A DNA stretch of 64,000 nt, from assembly GCA_044228285.1 (NCBI GenBank), contig JBGAVD010000005.1, forward strand, positions 186,001 through 250,000, read 5' to 3'. This stretch comes from JBBATK01 sp044228285. Lineage in GTDB: Bacteria; Bacteroidota; Ignavibacteria; Kapaibacteriales; NICIL-2. Position numbers and translations under genes: made by a program. Positions 26,283 through 35,876 of this stretch are shown here, in pieces (the first letter of the stretch is position 1; every line of letters begins with the position of its first letter). Under the pieces are notes generated by a model. The model was not told the origin of the DNA. It saw nothing but the letters and a program-made list of their open reading frames with translations, and made no database searches.

Positions 26283-27467
26283 TTATGCGCTTCTGGTAAT
26301 TTGGGGCTGGAAAACGCTATCCACTATTCGTTCTGGAGTTGCAGCTTTTATCGACTGAGGGATTCCACGGCCGTCTGTGAGAAAAGATACCGGAACGTTG
26401 TAAGTGTGTAGCGCTTGCAGACATGTACCTTGCAATCTTGAACAGTCGACTTGCGTAAGGACGAGCGCGCACTCAGGGAGTGCTGAGGCCATTCTCATCC
26501 ATTCATGTGCTGTTTTGTCGTTACAAACTGCGGATACAGTAAGTAGAACCGTGTCAGCGTTTGTAGCACTTCTCAATTGCTCGATGCGTGCCGCGCTTTC
26601 CGAATTGGCACTATCTAACTGTACTTCTATAAAGACGAAGTCTTGATCGTCAGTGTTCTGCATTAATTCCAATAGTTGTTGATTCGAACTATAGGACTCA
26701 AGGCGAACGCTTTGAACGTTATCTGGTAGTTGAGCATGTGCACTTGAAGGCTGTAGTATCAGTGCATTTGAATTCATGGTGAGCGCGAAACTAGCCGAGA
26801 GTTTCGCGCACAACGAGCTTTTGCCGCTACCGGGCGCGCCACTGACGATGACAATCTTCGGTTGCGAACTTGGTCGTAATGGGTTTGATGTGCGGAGCGA
26901 GCTGCAGAGATGAGAGCGCAGTGCTTGACGGAGTATGTCAACTTGAGCTTCTATGCCTTGTTTATGCAAGTAGGAAAGCAGCTCGTTGCAATGTGTTTCA
27001 CTGAAGCCAGCCTCCAAAAGCTCCGATTGAAGCACTAAGAATGCAGGGGGAGTAAAATTCCGTTGCTGAGAGCTTTGAACGGTGCTCAGATTCTCAATTG
27101 CTTTCCGTAGAGAAGCGATTTCCGATTGAATGGACTGGGTGTCAGCTGGAACTGACGCCGAGTAGCGGGTACGTAACTGAGTCTGAGGTGCTTGCGCGGG
27201 CGCATCTGGATTCTTTGTCACAGAAGTCGCAAAAAGTGGATTTCTGCGTTCGCCGGCAGCAAAGGCAATATCGGAGGGCACACGACGTTGTTGGCGGTGC
27301 AATTCCAACTCTTCGGGTTCTATGCCAGCCACTACTTCGGTAACTGGTAGACTCCCAGGTTCGAGAATCTCCCGCGAGGATAGGATAATTGCCTCTTCCC
27401 CCAATTCATTGCGCATTTGCTCCAAGCTATCGCGCATGTTTCGTCCATGAAACTTCTTGATTCGCAT
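26283..27467 (-). CDS. flhF: FlhF-like SRP-family GTPase with degenerate catalytic motifs
   Basis: 394 residues, ATG preceded by AAAGAG. FlhF is an SRP-type GTPase that places polar flagella. The N-terminal signature MRIKKFHGRNMRDSLEQMR and AIILSS is well conserved, followed by a Gln/Pro-rich linker, a helical N domain and the P-loop GAPGSGKSS (210-218). The usual DTxRxGAxEQL motif is not found after it, and the G3 DTAGR motif expected near 282-288 reads VQLDSAN. TQVD (338-341) and LTDGRGIP (363-370) keep the later part recognisable. GTP hydrolysis is therefore doubtful. First gene of the set leading to fliA. Confidence 0.8.
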   Translation of the reverse strand: MRIKKFHGRNMRDSLEQMRNELGEEAIILSSREILEPGSLPVTEVVAGIEPEELELHRQQRRVPSDIAFAAGERRNPLFATSVTKNPDAPAQAPQTQLRTRYSASVPADTQSIQSEIASLRKAIENLSTVQSSQQRNFTPPAFLVLQSELLEAGFSETHCNELLSYLHKQGIEAQVDILRQALRSHLCSSLRTSNPLRPSSQPKIVIVSGAPGSGKSSLCAKLSASFALTMNSNALILQPSSAHAQLPDNVQSVRLESYSSNQQLLELMQNTDDQDFVFIEVQLDSANSESAARIEQLRSATNADTVLLTVSAVCNDKTAHEWMRMASALPECALVLTQVDCSRLQGTCLQALHTYNVPVSFLTDGRGIPQSIKAATPERIVDSVFQPQITRSA

Positions 27468-27577
27468 ATCTCTTTCAGACCAGTTATATGTCTGATAGAG
27501 TGTAGTAATAATTATGCCAAGAACGGATGTTGACTTGTCGGGAACATGTGAGGAGCTTGTTTGAGGGGCGTATTCAA

Positions 27578-27612
27578 TAAAAAAAACGACTGAGAGTAGC
27601 TCTCAGTCGTTT
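27578..27612 (-). terminator. terminator of the 1464-residue surface protein gene
   Basis: Stem AAACGACTGAGAG/CTCTCAGTCGTTT (13 bp) with a TAG loop; the A-run on the left provides a T-run on the minus strand. It separates the large gene from the flhF-fliA set. Confidence 0.88.
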
Positions 27613-27639
27613 CTGATACTGTGCATTAAGCAAGGAGCT

Positions 27640-30600
27640 CTAGTGTGTTATCACGAGGGGAAGCGTATGTAAACTGCCGGCGCTTGTCATTCGCACACGG
27701 TAAACACCGGACGCAAACGCATGAACGTCGACGAGATACGTGTACTCTCCAGCTTTATGCTGACCATTCGTAAGGACAGCGACAACTTCACCCTTCTCAT
27801 TTACAACATCCAACGTTGTGTGCGTTTCGAACCCAACAGCGTAGGAGATTTTTGCAAATCCATCTTGAGCTGGTTGAGGTGATACAGAACGAAGAGCGAA
27901 TGGGGTTTCGCTGACTTTGACAAAGCGTCCACCCATATAGCAACCTACAATACTAGTATTCGCAGAACCAAGGTTAACGAGAACACAAGCTTCGCGACCG
28001 TTTGGCTTGAAGTCTGCCAATGGCGCAGTGAAGGACTGAGTCTTCATACTATCAATGAGAATCTGCATTTTGACTTTCACCAAATCGCCTGACGCACTCA
28101 CTGGTGTACTTCCACTTGCAGTGACAATGAGATCAACCGAGTCCGGAGAACTCGTGTTTACTTGAACTGCAGAATCGATTTTCCAGCTGTTGTCGAACAT
28201 TGCACCGAGTTGAGCCGTATTCTTCATATAGATGATATCAAATCGATTGTAGCGGATACCAGCCGTGAACGACTTAACACCCGCATCCGCCCATTGCGTT
28301 GAGACTGCGCTCAGCGAAAGCTCGTTTACCGAGCCATCTGTTGCCATATCCATTGTCGCCTTCGCAAACGCAACGTTTGCAGCAATGGTCGAGACTTTAG
28401 TAGACGCCAAAAGAGAGTCTGTGAGCACGAGTCCATCATTAAATCTTGCATGGACATAAGCCTTATATGTACCTGTTCGCAAAGCGGTTGGATTAAAGAC
28501 CACATCAAGTTTCACTGAAGATGCAGGTTGTATTGTGATTGGATTGCCTGGAGTTGGCGTACCGCTGATACTAAAGTTTGCAGCATCCGGTCCGTCTATC
28601 CACACTGAATCCAAGATGCGATCGGAGTTCGTCGCACCTGCGGCCGCACTATTACCAACGGTGAACACTCCAGCTGGATGATCGCAAGCAGTATTCAAGC
28701 CGAAATCATGTCCTTTAACATACGGTGGATTCTGGATGATGCCGTATGCCGTAACCATTACTATGGTCTCAAAGGTTCCGGTTGGATTTGCAGTGATAGG
28801 TTCTGCATTGTGAACGATGCGAACACGAACATGTTCTGGACCAGCCTTCGATGCAGTAAACCGCACTGGGATGAGGAATGGAGCCGAACCAATGTCGATA
28901 ACGGTATCCTTTGGTAAGGTTCTCGTCCAGGCAAAGTCGCGAGGATAGATACGCTTTACATCATCGTCTGCCTCGTTGATGAAGTCGATACTATGGATAG
29001 TCAGCCAGCGAGAGGTACTAGTGTTTGAAATACTCACAAACTCACCTGCATTTGCGGATACGATAGAGTTGCCTGCAAGCTGAGGAGTCTTAATCTCTGC
29101 GTCTAGACATTGAATCTTCTCTAAGTAGCCGTAACCTGTAAGAAAGGCTTGCTTGGTAACATCGGTCGGGAAGGTGCCTTGAATCAAAGGAGTTTTTGGT
29201 CCTTCAACGGTTGGGAGGAACAATACGTCTGCCCGGACCGAATCAAGACGGTTCTGGTACACAATAAATGGGATAGCGCGTTCCGTTCGTGTAACTGTAT
29301 ACTCAACCGGAATTGATGATACAACGTCGACGGCAGTACACGTAACCTGTTGAGTACCACTATTGCCAATGTAACAAGGAAGGGTCTTTGAAACACCCAA
29401 TCGAACGCTGTCCCAATCATTTCCTATCACATAGGGTCCTGGAGCGCTTGAGCTTCCAAGCCATGTAGAAATAGGATCATCCTTCGGACTACTTGGTGCG
29501 TCACTTAAGAACGGTATGTCAAGTTTCCACTGGTCTTCTGTGGTAGGGGAGAAGCACACTTCTCGAAAAATCACGCTCTGACCTGGTGGAATAACGATCG
29601 TAAATGGAGGAGTTGTAGGTTGATTTTTATTGATGCTAAAAGGAGGAGTGATCTTCGTCTGATCTATACCTGTAACATGCAACGTATCCGTTCCAACGTT
29701 CTTAATAGAGAGATTTCCAGGAATACTACTATTGCAGACCGATTCCCCAATTCCCACGGTGCCAGCATCAAAATCACCAACTTGGATGTGTGGCATTACA
29801 CCACGACCTCTAACGTAAAAGGCAAACGGAGCGCATGTTTCCTTTACGAGAAGGGAGTCGAAATCTAAGTCTTGTGGAGTACTTACCTCTCTGGTAGGCA
29901 GGTAGCTAAGAGTGACGAGAATCGAATCATGCGCCTTGATGACAAGTCCTGTTGAGTCCGCAGCAGTGTCCGATTTCACACTAAACTCAGCTCCCTTAAG
30001 CATGTAAATTTTCTTTACCTTGATTGCTGAATCGTTGTCATTACGAATCCAGACTTTCATCGACTTCGATGTACCTACTCGTACGTCACCGAAGTTTACT
30101 GGATCTGGATTCAAACGCACACGCGGCGCGAACCACGATACGCTATCGTAAGTAAAATTGAATGCGCGGTCAATGACATAGAACTTTGCGTATGCATCCT
30201 TGCTTTTGTCGATGACTTCGAGTCGAAATGTTGTTTTGAAGTTACTTGAAGAAACAGGTACTTTGCCGTCTTGTACTTCTTTGCCGTCCGAATGTGTAAC
30301 GACGATGCGGTAGTTGAAACTACGAGCGTCAGCAGAATCGACGAAGTCTATCTCCCTAATACCAGTTTCAACATGATCTAAGGTATCATTAACCTTGAAG
30401 TTTCTTACTTCAGTACCTTGATAAGTGAAATCTCCACACTCCTCCGATCTCGTCAATACAGGAGGCAGGGTATCAAACACATTGAGTTGCTTAAAGGCTG
30501 TGGCGGCTGGCCAGCCGTACGAGTCAAATTGGCCATAACCATAAATCTCGCCACCGAATGGGGTGTCGCCAAGAATGGTGTGTGGACCATTTGAGATACC

Positions 30601-32034
30601 AATTCGGGCGTAGTACAGATTTGTTCCTGGAATGCGATTACCTAAAAAGCTAGGAGTAGTGTTGTAGACGAACTTACCGTCGATCTTGATCGACTTCAGC
30701 AGCTTTGCAGAAGCATCTGAGGAGTCACCAATCGCAATCAAGCTAAAATAGTGCGTCGTGTACGCAGGATTCGAAGGACATTGGAATATTGTTCCCTTCG
30801 TGTACTGTTCCTTTGCTACACAATAAATAGTAAAGGGATCAAAGTTGTTGTCGTTATCCCAATTTGCTGACGGACATTCGTGCATCAGTTGGAATGGCTT
30901 GTTTCCTTTGAAGATAGCCATTCCAACGATTCCTTTGGATTTAGCAGTCGCAGAACCAGGTCCATCTGATGGTTCCTCTGGAGACTTTGGCAAAGAGCGA
31001 ACTTCTCCGGCTCTCATACCCAGCACCCCTGTCGGACCATTCAAACGTTTGCCTGTTTTAAAATCGTAACTCTCCCAGGTGATGTTCGTTCCATTCTCTT
31101 TTGCTACTGCTCGGTACAGGTCACCAAGACCGCCACGGACAAACTCAACGGTGACGTAGGTTTTACCCCATTGTTCAACCGGTGGTACCATTTCGCAAAC
31201 GTGATCTCGCCCTCCTCCAAGATTGAAGCAGGGGAACATGGTTCTCTGGTGAAAATCAATGAAACCGATAGGTTTCGTAGCCACAACTCTAGTACCGCTT
31301 AAATCGAATTGGCCTCTGGTCGTACCGTCTCCTTGGACGATGTACGCTTGACCACGCATCAGATTCACTTGCCAATGATCGCCATATTTATGTCCACCTT
31401 CGGTTCGTTTTCCTAAGCCCGTTGTTGCATACTCTCCATATGACGCTGAACGCGCATAAATATCAACCAGAGTGTTGTCTTCAGATGCAAAGAAGCAAAA
31501 GCCAGCCTTCCAATTACGGGCTTCATTGAAATCTGGGTAGGTGAGGGCATAGTATTCTTTGCCCCAAGATTGAACAGGGATTGCTAGGTATCCATCTGAA
31601 GAAACCTGTTTACCATTGTAGACATACACTGATACGTAATCATCAGCCTTGATGCTGATGCACAAATCTGAAACAGTCTCACTACCGATGACTTCCGGGA
31701 TTGGAAAAACGCCACCAGCTCCATCAATGACAGTAACTTTTCCAGCTGTGACACGCAACCTTGACTTGAATCCTAAAGCAGGAACTTCATAATCAAAGGA
31801 TGTGTTCTTAGAGGACGTGACATAGATTTCACGAGCGGTAGCTCCACAGCTCGCGCAGTCATTCAGCGGTAGGCAGAACACAAAATCTCGACCTTGAGAG
31901 CCATTGTTCAAGATCCATTCTGAAGTAGGTTTCCCGCCCTGCACCGTTGGTGCTTTTTTCACTTGAGCACTAAGCGGATACAGCGCAAGAAGTGCAACGA
32001 CCACCAAACGTATCCACAAGTATCTAAACGCCAT
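27640..32034 (-). CDS. very large secreted protein: IgGFc-binding-like domain, ASH-type repeats, T9SS tail
   Basis: 1464 residues. A signal peptide (about residues 1-24, VVVALLALYPLSAQ) precedes a ~500-residue region resembling the IgGFc-binding-protein N-terminal domain (GRDFVFCLPLND, SYGEYATTGLGKRTEGG, GDHWQVNLMRGQAYIVQ, MFPCFNLGGGRDHVCEMVPPVEQWGKTYV). Then come several beta-sandwich repeats of the ASH/choice-of-anchor D type (DPVNFGDVRVGTSKSMKVWIRNDND, DFDAGTVGIGES..GNLSIKNVGTDTLHV, GHDFGLNT..). The end (LRSVSPQPAQDGFAKISYAV, KAGEYTYLVDVHAFASGVYRVRM) is a T9SS sorting domain. Likely an exposed adhesin-like or structural surface protein; binding partner unknown. Confidence 0.85.
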   Translation of the reverse strand: MAFRYLWIRLVVVALLALYPLSAQVKKAPTVQGGKPTSEWILNNGSQGRDFVFCLPLNDCASCGATAREIYVTSSKNTSFDYEVPALGFKSRLRVTAGKVTVIDGAGGVFPIPEVIGSETVSDLCISIKADDYVSVYVYNGKQVSSDGYLAIPVQSWGKEYYALTYPDFNEARNWKAGFCFFASEDNTLVDIYARSASYGEYATTGLGKRTEGGHKYGDHWQVNLMRGQAYIVQGDGTTRGQFDLSGTRVVATKPIGFIDFHQRTMFPCFNLGGGRDHVCEMVPPVEQWGKTYVTVEFVRGGLGDLYRAVAKENGTNITWESYDFKTGKRLNGPTGVLGMRAGEVRSLPKSPEEPSDGPGSATAKSKGIVGMAIFKGNKPFQLMHECPSANWDNDNNFDPFTIYCVAKEQYTKGTIFQCPSNPAYTTHYFSLIAIGDSSDASAKLLKSIKIDGKFVYNTTPSFLGNRIPGTNLYYARIGISNGPHTILGDTPFGGEIYGYGQFDSYGWPAATAFKQLNVFDTLPPVLTRSEECGDFTYQGTEVRNFKVNDTLDHVETGIREIDFVDSADARSFNYRIVVTHSDGKEVQDGKVPVSSSNFKTTFRLEVIDKSKDAYAKFYVIDRAFNFTYDSVSWFAPRVRLNPDPVNFGDVRVGTSKSMKVWIRNDNDSAIKVKKIYMLKGAEFSVKSDTAADSTGLVIKAHDSILVTLSYLPTREVSTPQDLDFDSLLVKETCAPFAFYVRGRGVMPHIQVGDFDAGTVGIGESVCNSSIPGNLSIKNVGTDTLHVTGIDQTKITPPFSINKNQPTTPPFTIVIPPGQSVIFREVCFSPTTEDQWKLDIPFLSDAPSSPKDDPISTWLGSSSAPGPYVIGNDWDSVRLGVSKTLPCYIGNSGTQQVTCTAVDVVSSIPVEYTVTRTERAIPFIVYQNRLDSVRADVLFLPTVEGPKTPLIQGTFPTDVTKQAFLTGYGYLEKIQCLDAEIKTPQLAGNSIVSANAGEFVSISNTSTSRWLTIHSIDFINEADDDVKRIYPRDFAWTRTLPKDTVIDIGSAPFLIPVRFTASKAGPEHVRVRIVHNAEPITANPTGTFETIVMVTAYGIIQNPPYVKGHDFGLNTACDHPAGVFTVGNSAAAGATNSDRILDSVWIDGPDAANFSISGTPTPGNPITIQPASSVKLDVVFNPTALRTGTYKAYVHARFNDGLVLTDSLLASTKVSTIAANVAFAKATMDMATDGSVNELSLSAVSTQWADAGVKSFTAGIRYNRFDIIYMKNTAQLGAMFDNSWKIDSAVQVNTSSPDSVDLIVTASGSTPVSASGDLVKVKMQILIDSMKTQSFTAPLADFKPNGREACVLVNLGSANTSIVGCYMGGRFVKVSETPFALRSVSPQPAQDGFAKISYAVGFETHTTLDVVNEKGEVVAVLTNGQHKAGEYTYLVDVHAFASGVYRVRMTSAGSLHTLPLVITH

Positions 32035-32288
32035 GTTCTATCCCCAATAGAAGAGTTAAAAGACCTGATTGCAAACCATTAATAATTTGTAACAAAATAC
32101 ACAAACGAGATTCAATTGCACCAGCTTTGAAAAAAAAATATTGAGAGATTTTCCACAGCCTTTTGTAGCAGTGTTTTGAGGAGAAGAGACGGAGCTGTCG
32201 GCAGACAACGCACCTCGATTTCGTCGGCAGTTCCACCGCAGCAATTCGCTATATTTGCGCTGATTATCCATGATATCAGAGATAGGCT

Positions 32289-33179
32289 ATGGCTGGAGAA
32301 TTTGCGGTGGAATTTGATTCCAATTGCTACACGAACGGCCCACGTCCGGTGGGCGAATTCAGGAACATTGCAACGAACATTCGGCGTGATATAGTCAAGC
32401 AGCTTGTGCTTGCCGGAAGCGGACACTCAGGTGGACCTCTTGGTTCGGCGGACATCTTTGCTGTGATGTACTTTGGTGGCTATATGCGCTATAACACCGC
32501 AGATTGGTTCGGGACAGCCCACGACCGTTTTGTTCTCAGCGCTGGCCATATGTGCCCGGTTATGTACGCAACATTGGCAAATGCTGGCGCTTTTCCAAAG
32601 TCGGAGCTGGCTAGCCTCAGAAAGTACGGAACACGCCTTCAGGGGCACCCGGGTCGAGATATGGGCCTACCAGGAGTTGAAACTTCCTCAGGTTCTCTGG
32701 GGCAGGGAATCTCCATTGCTGTTGGTATGGCGATGGCTGATAAACATCTCGACAAAAACGACCACCGTGTGTTTAGCCTTACCGGCGACGGCGAGCTTCA
32801 AGAGGGCAGCGTCTGGGAAGCGGCAATGGCTGCTTCGCACTACAAGCTGGACAATTTCTGCTGGATCATCGATAACAATGACTGTCAGATCGACGGTAGA
32901 GTTCCAGATGTACTTAACGTGTATCCGATTGTAGACAAATGCGCTAGCTTCGGATTTGATGTGGTGCACTGTGACGGACATAACCATACCGAACTCGTTG
33001 CAGCATTCGACCACTTCCTGGATAACCAAAAGAAGGGCACTGGAAAACCAACGGCGATTGTTGCCCGCACGTATATGGGCAATCCTGTTTCGTTCATGAA
33101 TGACAAATTCGAGTGGCATGGTAAACCACCTAGCTGGGAACAAGCGAAGATTGCTCTGGACGAACTTGTCCTGAGTTAA
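32289..33179 (+). CDS. tktA: transketolase, N-terminal (TPP-binding) subunit
   Basis: 296 residues. Half of a split transketolase, which moves two-carbon units between sugar phosphates in the pentose phosphate pathway. The thiamine-pyrophosphate and metal-binding parts are here: GHSGGPLGSADI, HDRFVLSAGH, LPGVETSSGSLGQGISIAVGMA and the TPP motif GDGELQEGSVWEAAMAA...NND. The C-terminal half follows as a separate gene. Split transketolases are common in archaea and several bacterial phyla. A T-rich, gene-free stretch lies upstream. Confidence 0.93.
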   Translation: MAGEFAVEFDSNCYTNGPRPVGEFRNIATNIRRDIVKQLVLAGSGHSGGPLGSADIFAVMYFGGYMRYNTADWFGTAHDRFVLSAGHMCPVMYATLANAGAFPKSELASLRKYGTRLQGHPGRDMGLPGVETSSGSLGQGISIAVGMAMADKHLDKNDHRVFSLTGDGELQEGSVWEAAMAASHYKLDNFCWIIDNNDCQIDGRVPDVLNVYPIVDKCASFGFDVVHCDGHNHTELVAAFDHFLDNQKKGTGKPTAIVARTYMGNPVSFMNDKFEWHGKPPSWEQAKIALDELVLS

Positions 33180-33262
33180 GCCGAAGCGCTTATAGAGCAG
33201 CTCCGTGTGCGCGTACTCTGTTGTTAGCCTTAACTGTACCATCGACTTTGAAATCAATACTT

Positions 33263-34273
33263 ATGCAAAACATCGAAAAACTTGGAATGAAACCCACGCG
33301 CTTTGGCTTCGGCGAAGCTCTTGTGGTTCTTGGCGAACGAAACCCAAACGTGGTCGTACTTGGTGGTGATATTACTGGCTCGGTTATGACGAGTTATTTT
33401 AAAGAAAAATTTCCTGAACGGTTCTTCTCGATTGGCATTGCTGAGCAGAATGCGACAACAATAGCAGCAGGCTTGGCGCTGAGTGGAAAGATTCCTTTCT
33501 TTGCATCCTATGGCGCCTTCTGCGCCTTGCGTAACGCCGACCAACTGCGTATCAGCGTTTGTTATAACGAAGCCAACGTCAAAATTGGTGGCGGTCACGC
33601 TGGCATTAGTGTTGGACCTGACGGAGCAACCCATCAAGTGTTGGAGGAAGTTTCTTTCCTTCGCGCTCTGCCACATATGACCATGGTTGTCCCTTGCGAC
33701 TACCTAGAAGCGAAGAAGGCAACTATTGCTTGCGGTGAGATGGTTGGACCAGCGTACATACGCTTTGGCCGTTCACCTGTACCGTTGTTTACAACCGATT
33801 CTACACCATTTGAACTGGGCAAAGCTATACAGTTGACAGATGGGAACGATGTTGCGATTATGGCTAATGGTGCGATGGTTTGGGAAGCTATTGTAGCTGC
33901 AACTGAGCTGTCGAAAAAGGGAATCAATGCTCGTGTGGTGAACGTTCATACGGTGAAACCTATCGACGTACAGTGCATCACAACGGCTGCACGTGAGTGC
34001 GGATGTATCGTTAGCGCTGAAGAACATCAGGTGCACGGCGGACTCGGTGCAGCAGTTGCTGAAGTCGTCGTAAAGAATGCACCAGTCCCAATGGAGTTCG
34101 TTGGTGTCAAGGACAGCTTTGGCGGCAGCGGTGAGCCTGAGGAACTGATGGTGAAGTTCGGCTTGACGTGGAAGGAAATTTACGCATCTGCTTTGCTTGC
34201 AATGCAACGACGCGATAAAGGTTCTTCGGGATTTCGCAAGCTGAATGAAGTGGCGAGCTATAACGAAGCCTAA
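33263..34273 (+). CDS. tktB: transketolase, C-terminal subunit
   Basis: 336 residues from the ATG at 33263 (an upstream in-frame TTG at 33221 adds 14). It completes the enzyme with the pyrimidine-binding domain (TRFGFGEALVVLGERNPNVVVLGGDITGS, FSIGIAEQNATTIAAGLALSGKIPFFASYGAF) and the C-terminal domain. The gene begins 83 bases after the N-terminal half and almost certainly shares its transcript. DXS-like proteins are the main alternative, but the split layout and motifs favour transketolase. Confidence 0.92.
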   Translation: MQNIEKLGMKPTRFGFGEALVVLGERNPNVVVLGGDITGSVMTSYFKEKFPERFFSIGIAEQNATTIAAGLALSGKIPFFASYGAFCALRNADQLRISVCYNEANVKIGGGHAGISVGPDGATHQVLEEVSFLRALPHMTMVVPCDYLEAKKATIACGEMVGPAYIRFGRSPVPLFTTDSTPFELGKAIQLTDGNDVAIMANGAMVWEAIVAATELSKKGINARVVNVHTVKPIDVQCITTAARECGCIVSAEEHQVHGGLGAAVAEVVVKNAPVPMEFVGVKDSFGGSGEPEELMVKFGLTWKEIYASALLAMQRRDKGSSGFRKLNEVASYNEA

Positions 34274-34313
34274 TCACCTCGTGTAGTCATTGACAAGGAT
34301 ATCTCATTTTTCC

Positions 34314-34342
34314 AAGACCACGACAAGCGTGGTCTTTTTTTT
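34314..34342 (+). terminator. terminator after the split transketolase
   Basis: 9-bp stem AAGACCACG/CGTGGTCTT with a 5-nt loop, followed by six T, 40 bases after the stop. Confidence 0.88.
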
Positions 34343-34403
34343 GTAACCTTTCGAGTGATAGCAGACTCATACTGCTTAGTTCACATTACAGGCACACTAG
34401 ATC

Positions 34404-35876
34404 ATGAAAACACTCTTTTGTATACTATGCATCACGCTACTCTCTGTCACTTTGCCTGCGCAGCAAACAGCGGTATCAACATCGAAAGACACGAAACGCA
34501 CGTCTCTCTCAATCTACAATGAGGGCTTTGGCATTGTCCGACAGCAACGCAACCTCATGTTGCAAAGCGGGACGAATCTCTTGCGCTTTGAAGACGTTGC
34601 CGCTCGTATTGATCCAACGTCAATTAGTATCAAATCTCTGAACCACAGTGATGCGCTTAGTGTGCGTGAGCAGAACTACCAATATGATCTCTTGAACCCT
34701 GTGTCGATTCTCAACAAATCGGTTGGTAAGACTATACGCTTTCGTCGTAGTCTTCCTAACGGCCAAAGTGATGTTATCGAAGGCACATTGTTGAATCCAC
34801 CTGTATCAGTTGTGTACCAGCCTGATCAAGGAGGAAGTCAGTCGAGCTATAATGACTTAGTTATTCGCACGAACGATAACAAGATCATCCTCAATCCTAT
34901 TGGAGAAATGATCCTCGATGAGGTTCCTACGGGGCTCGTCAGTAAGCCTTCCTTACTCTGGAAGCTCAACAACTCACACGCTGGTGAGCACCTGACTGAG
35001 GTCGCATATATGAGCGAAGGTCTTCAATGGAGTGCGAACTATGTTACTGTTCTCAATGACGCTGACTCGAAGGTGGATTTGAATGGCTGGGTTACTCTGA
35101 ACAATCAAAGTGGCACTACCTATCACGATGCACAGCTGCAACTAGTAGCCGGCAGCGTGCGCCGCGTCCAAGAAGCACAGCCAATGTTGAACTATAAAAC
35201 GATGATGCGCGCTGATGCGATGGAAGCTTCCGCTCCATTCCAGGAACAATCCTTCTTCGAGTATCATCTTTACACTCTTGATGGAACCACAACATTAGCC
35301 GATAATGAAACGAAGCAGATGCAACTTCTTGCAGCCAACAATGTCGACGTAAGAAAGAAACTCGTGTTCGATGCTGAGCGTTATCACTCCTATGTTCGAA
35401 CGCCTGGCGATGGATCGTCGACCGAGGAAATCAAAGCTGCTATCATCGTTGAGTTGAAGAACTCCAAGGCGAACAACATGGGTATGCCTCTGCCAAAAGG
35501 GAAGGTGAGAGTGTATAAGGCAGACTCACAAGGCCGACTCCAGTTCTTGGGCGAAGACAACATCAATCATACTCCAAGTGATGAGACTGTACGACTCTAT
35601 ATCGGAGACGCGTTTGATGTTGTAGGTACGCGTGTTCAGAAAGACTACAAACAAAGTTCAAAACGAAGCACCGAGATTAGCTACGAAGTCACCATACGAA
35701 ATCACAAAAACACGACAGCCGAGGTTTCAGTTGTCGAGCATGGCTATGGTGATTGGGAAGTGATCGGCACCAATGCGAAGAACACAAGAATCGATGCATC
35801 TACCATCGAGTTTCCGCTCACTTTAGCAAAGGATGAATCGAAAACTATCAGTTATACTGTGCGTACGAAGTGGTAG
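34404..35876 (+). CDS. secreted DUF4139-family protein
   Basis: 490 residues. Signal peptide at residues 1-20 (LFCILCITLLSVTLPAQQ), then RTSLSIYNEGFGIVRQQRNLMLQSGTNLLRFEDVAARIDPTSI, the N-terminal pattern of the DUF4139/DUF4140 group, and the C-terminal DUF4139 beta-rich domain (AYMSEGLQWSANYVTVLN..., TAEVSVVEHGYGDWEVIGTNAK). These are periplasmic or outer-membrane-associated proteins of unknown function. Its stop overlaps the GTG start of tsaD by eight bases in different frames. Confidence 0.8.
   Translation: MKTLFCILCITLLSVTLPAQQTAVSTSKDTKRTSLSIYNEGFGIVRQQRNLMLQSGTNLLRFEDVAARIDPTSISIKSLNHSDALSVREQNYQYDLLNPVSILNKSVGKTIRFRRSLPNGQSDVIEGTLLNPPVSVVYQPDQGGSQSSYNDLVIRTNDNKIILNPIGEMILDEVPTGLVSKPSLLWKLNNSHAGEHLTEVAYMSEGLQWSANYVTVLNDADSKVDLNGWVTLNNQSGTTYHDAQLQLVAGSVRRVQEAQPMLNYKTMMRADAMEASAPFQEQSFFEYHLYTLDGTTTLADNETKQMQLLAANNVDVRKKLVFDAERYHSYVRTPGDGSSTEEIKAAIIVELKNSKANNMGMPLPKGKVRVYKADSQGRLQFLGEDNINHTPSDETVRLYIGDAFDVVGTRVQKDYKQSSKRSTEISYEVTIRNHKNTTAEVSVVEHGYGDWEVIGTNAKNTRIDASTIEFPLTLAKDESKTISYTVRTKW

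Noticed and set aside
32688..34207. Minus-strand frames of 140-189 codons across the transketolase genes
   Set aside because: The opposite strand encodes a clear split transketolase; the frames have no protein family character.
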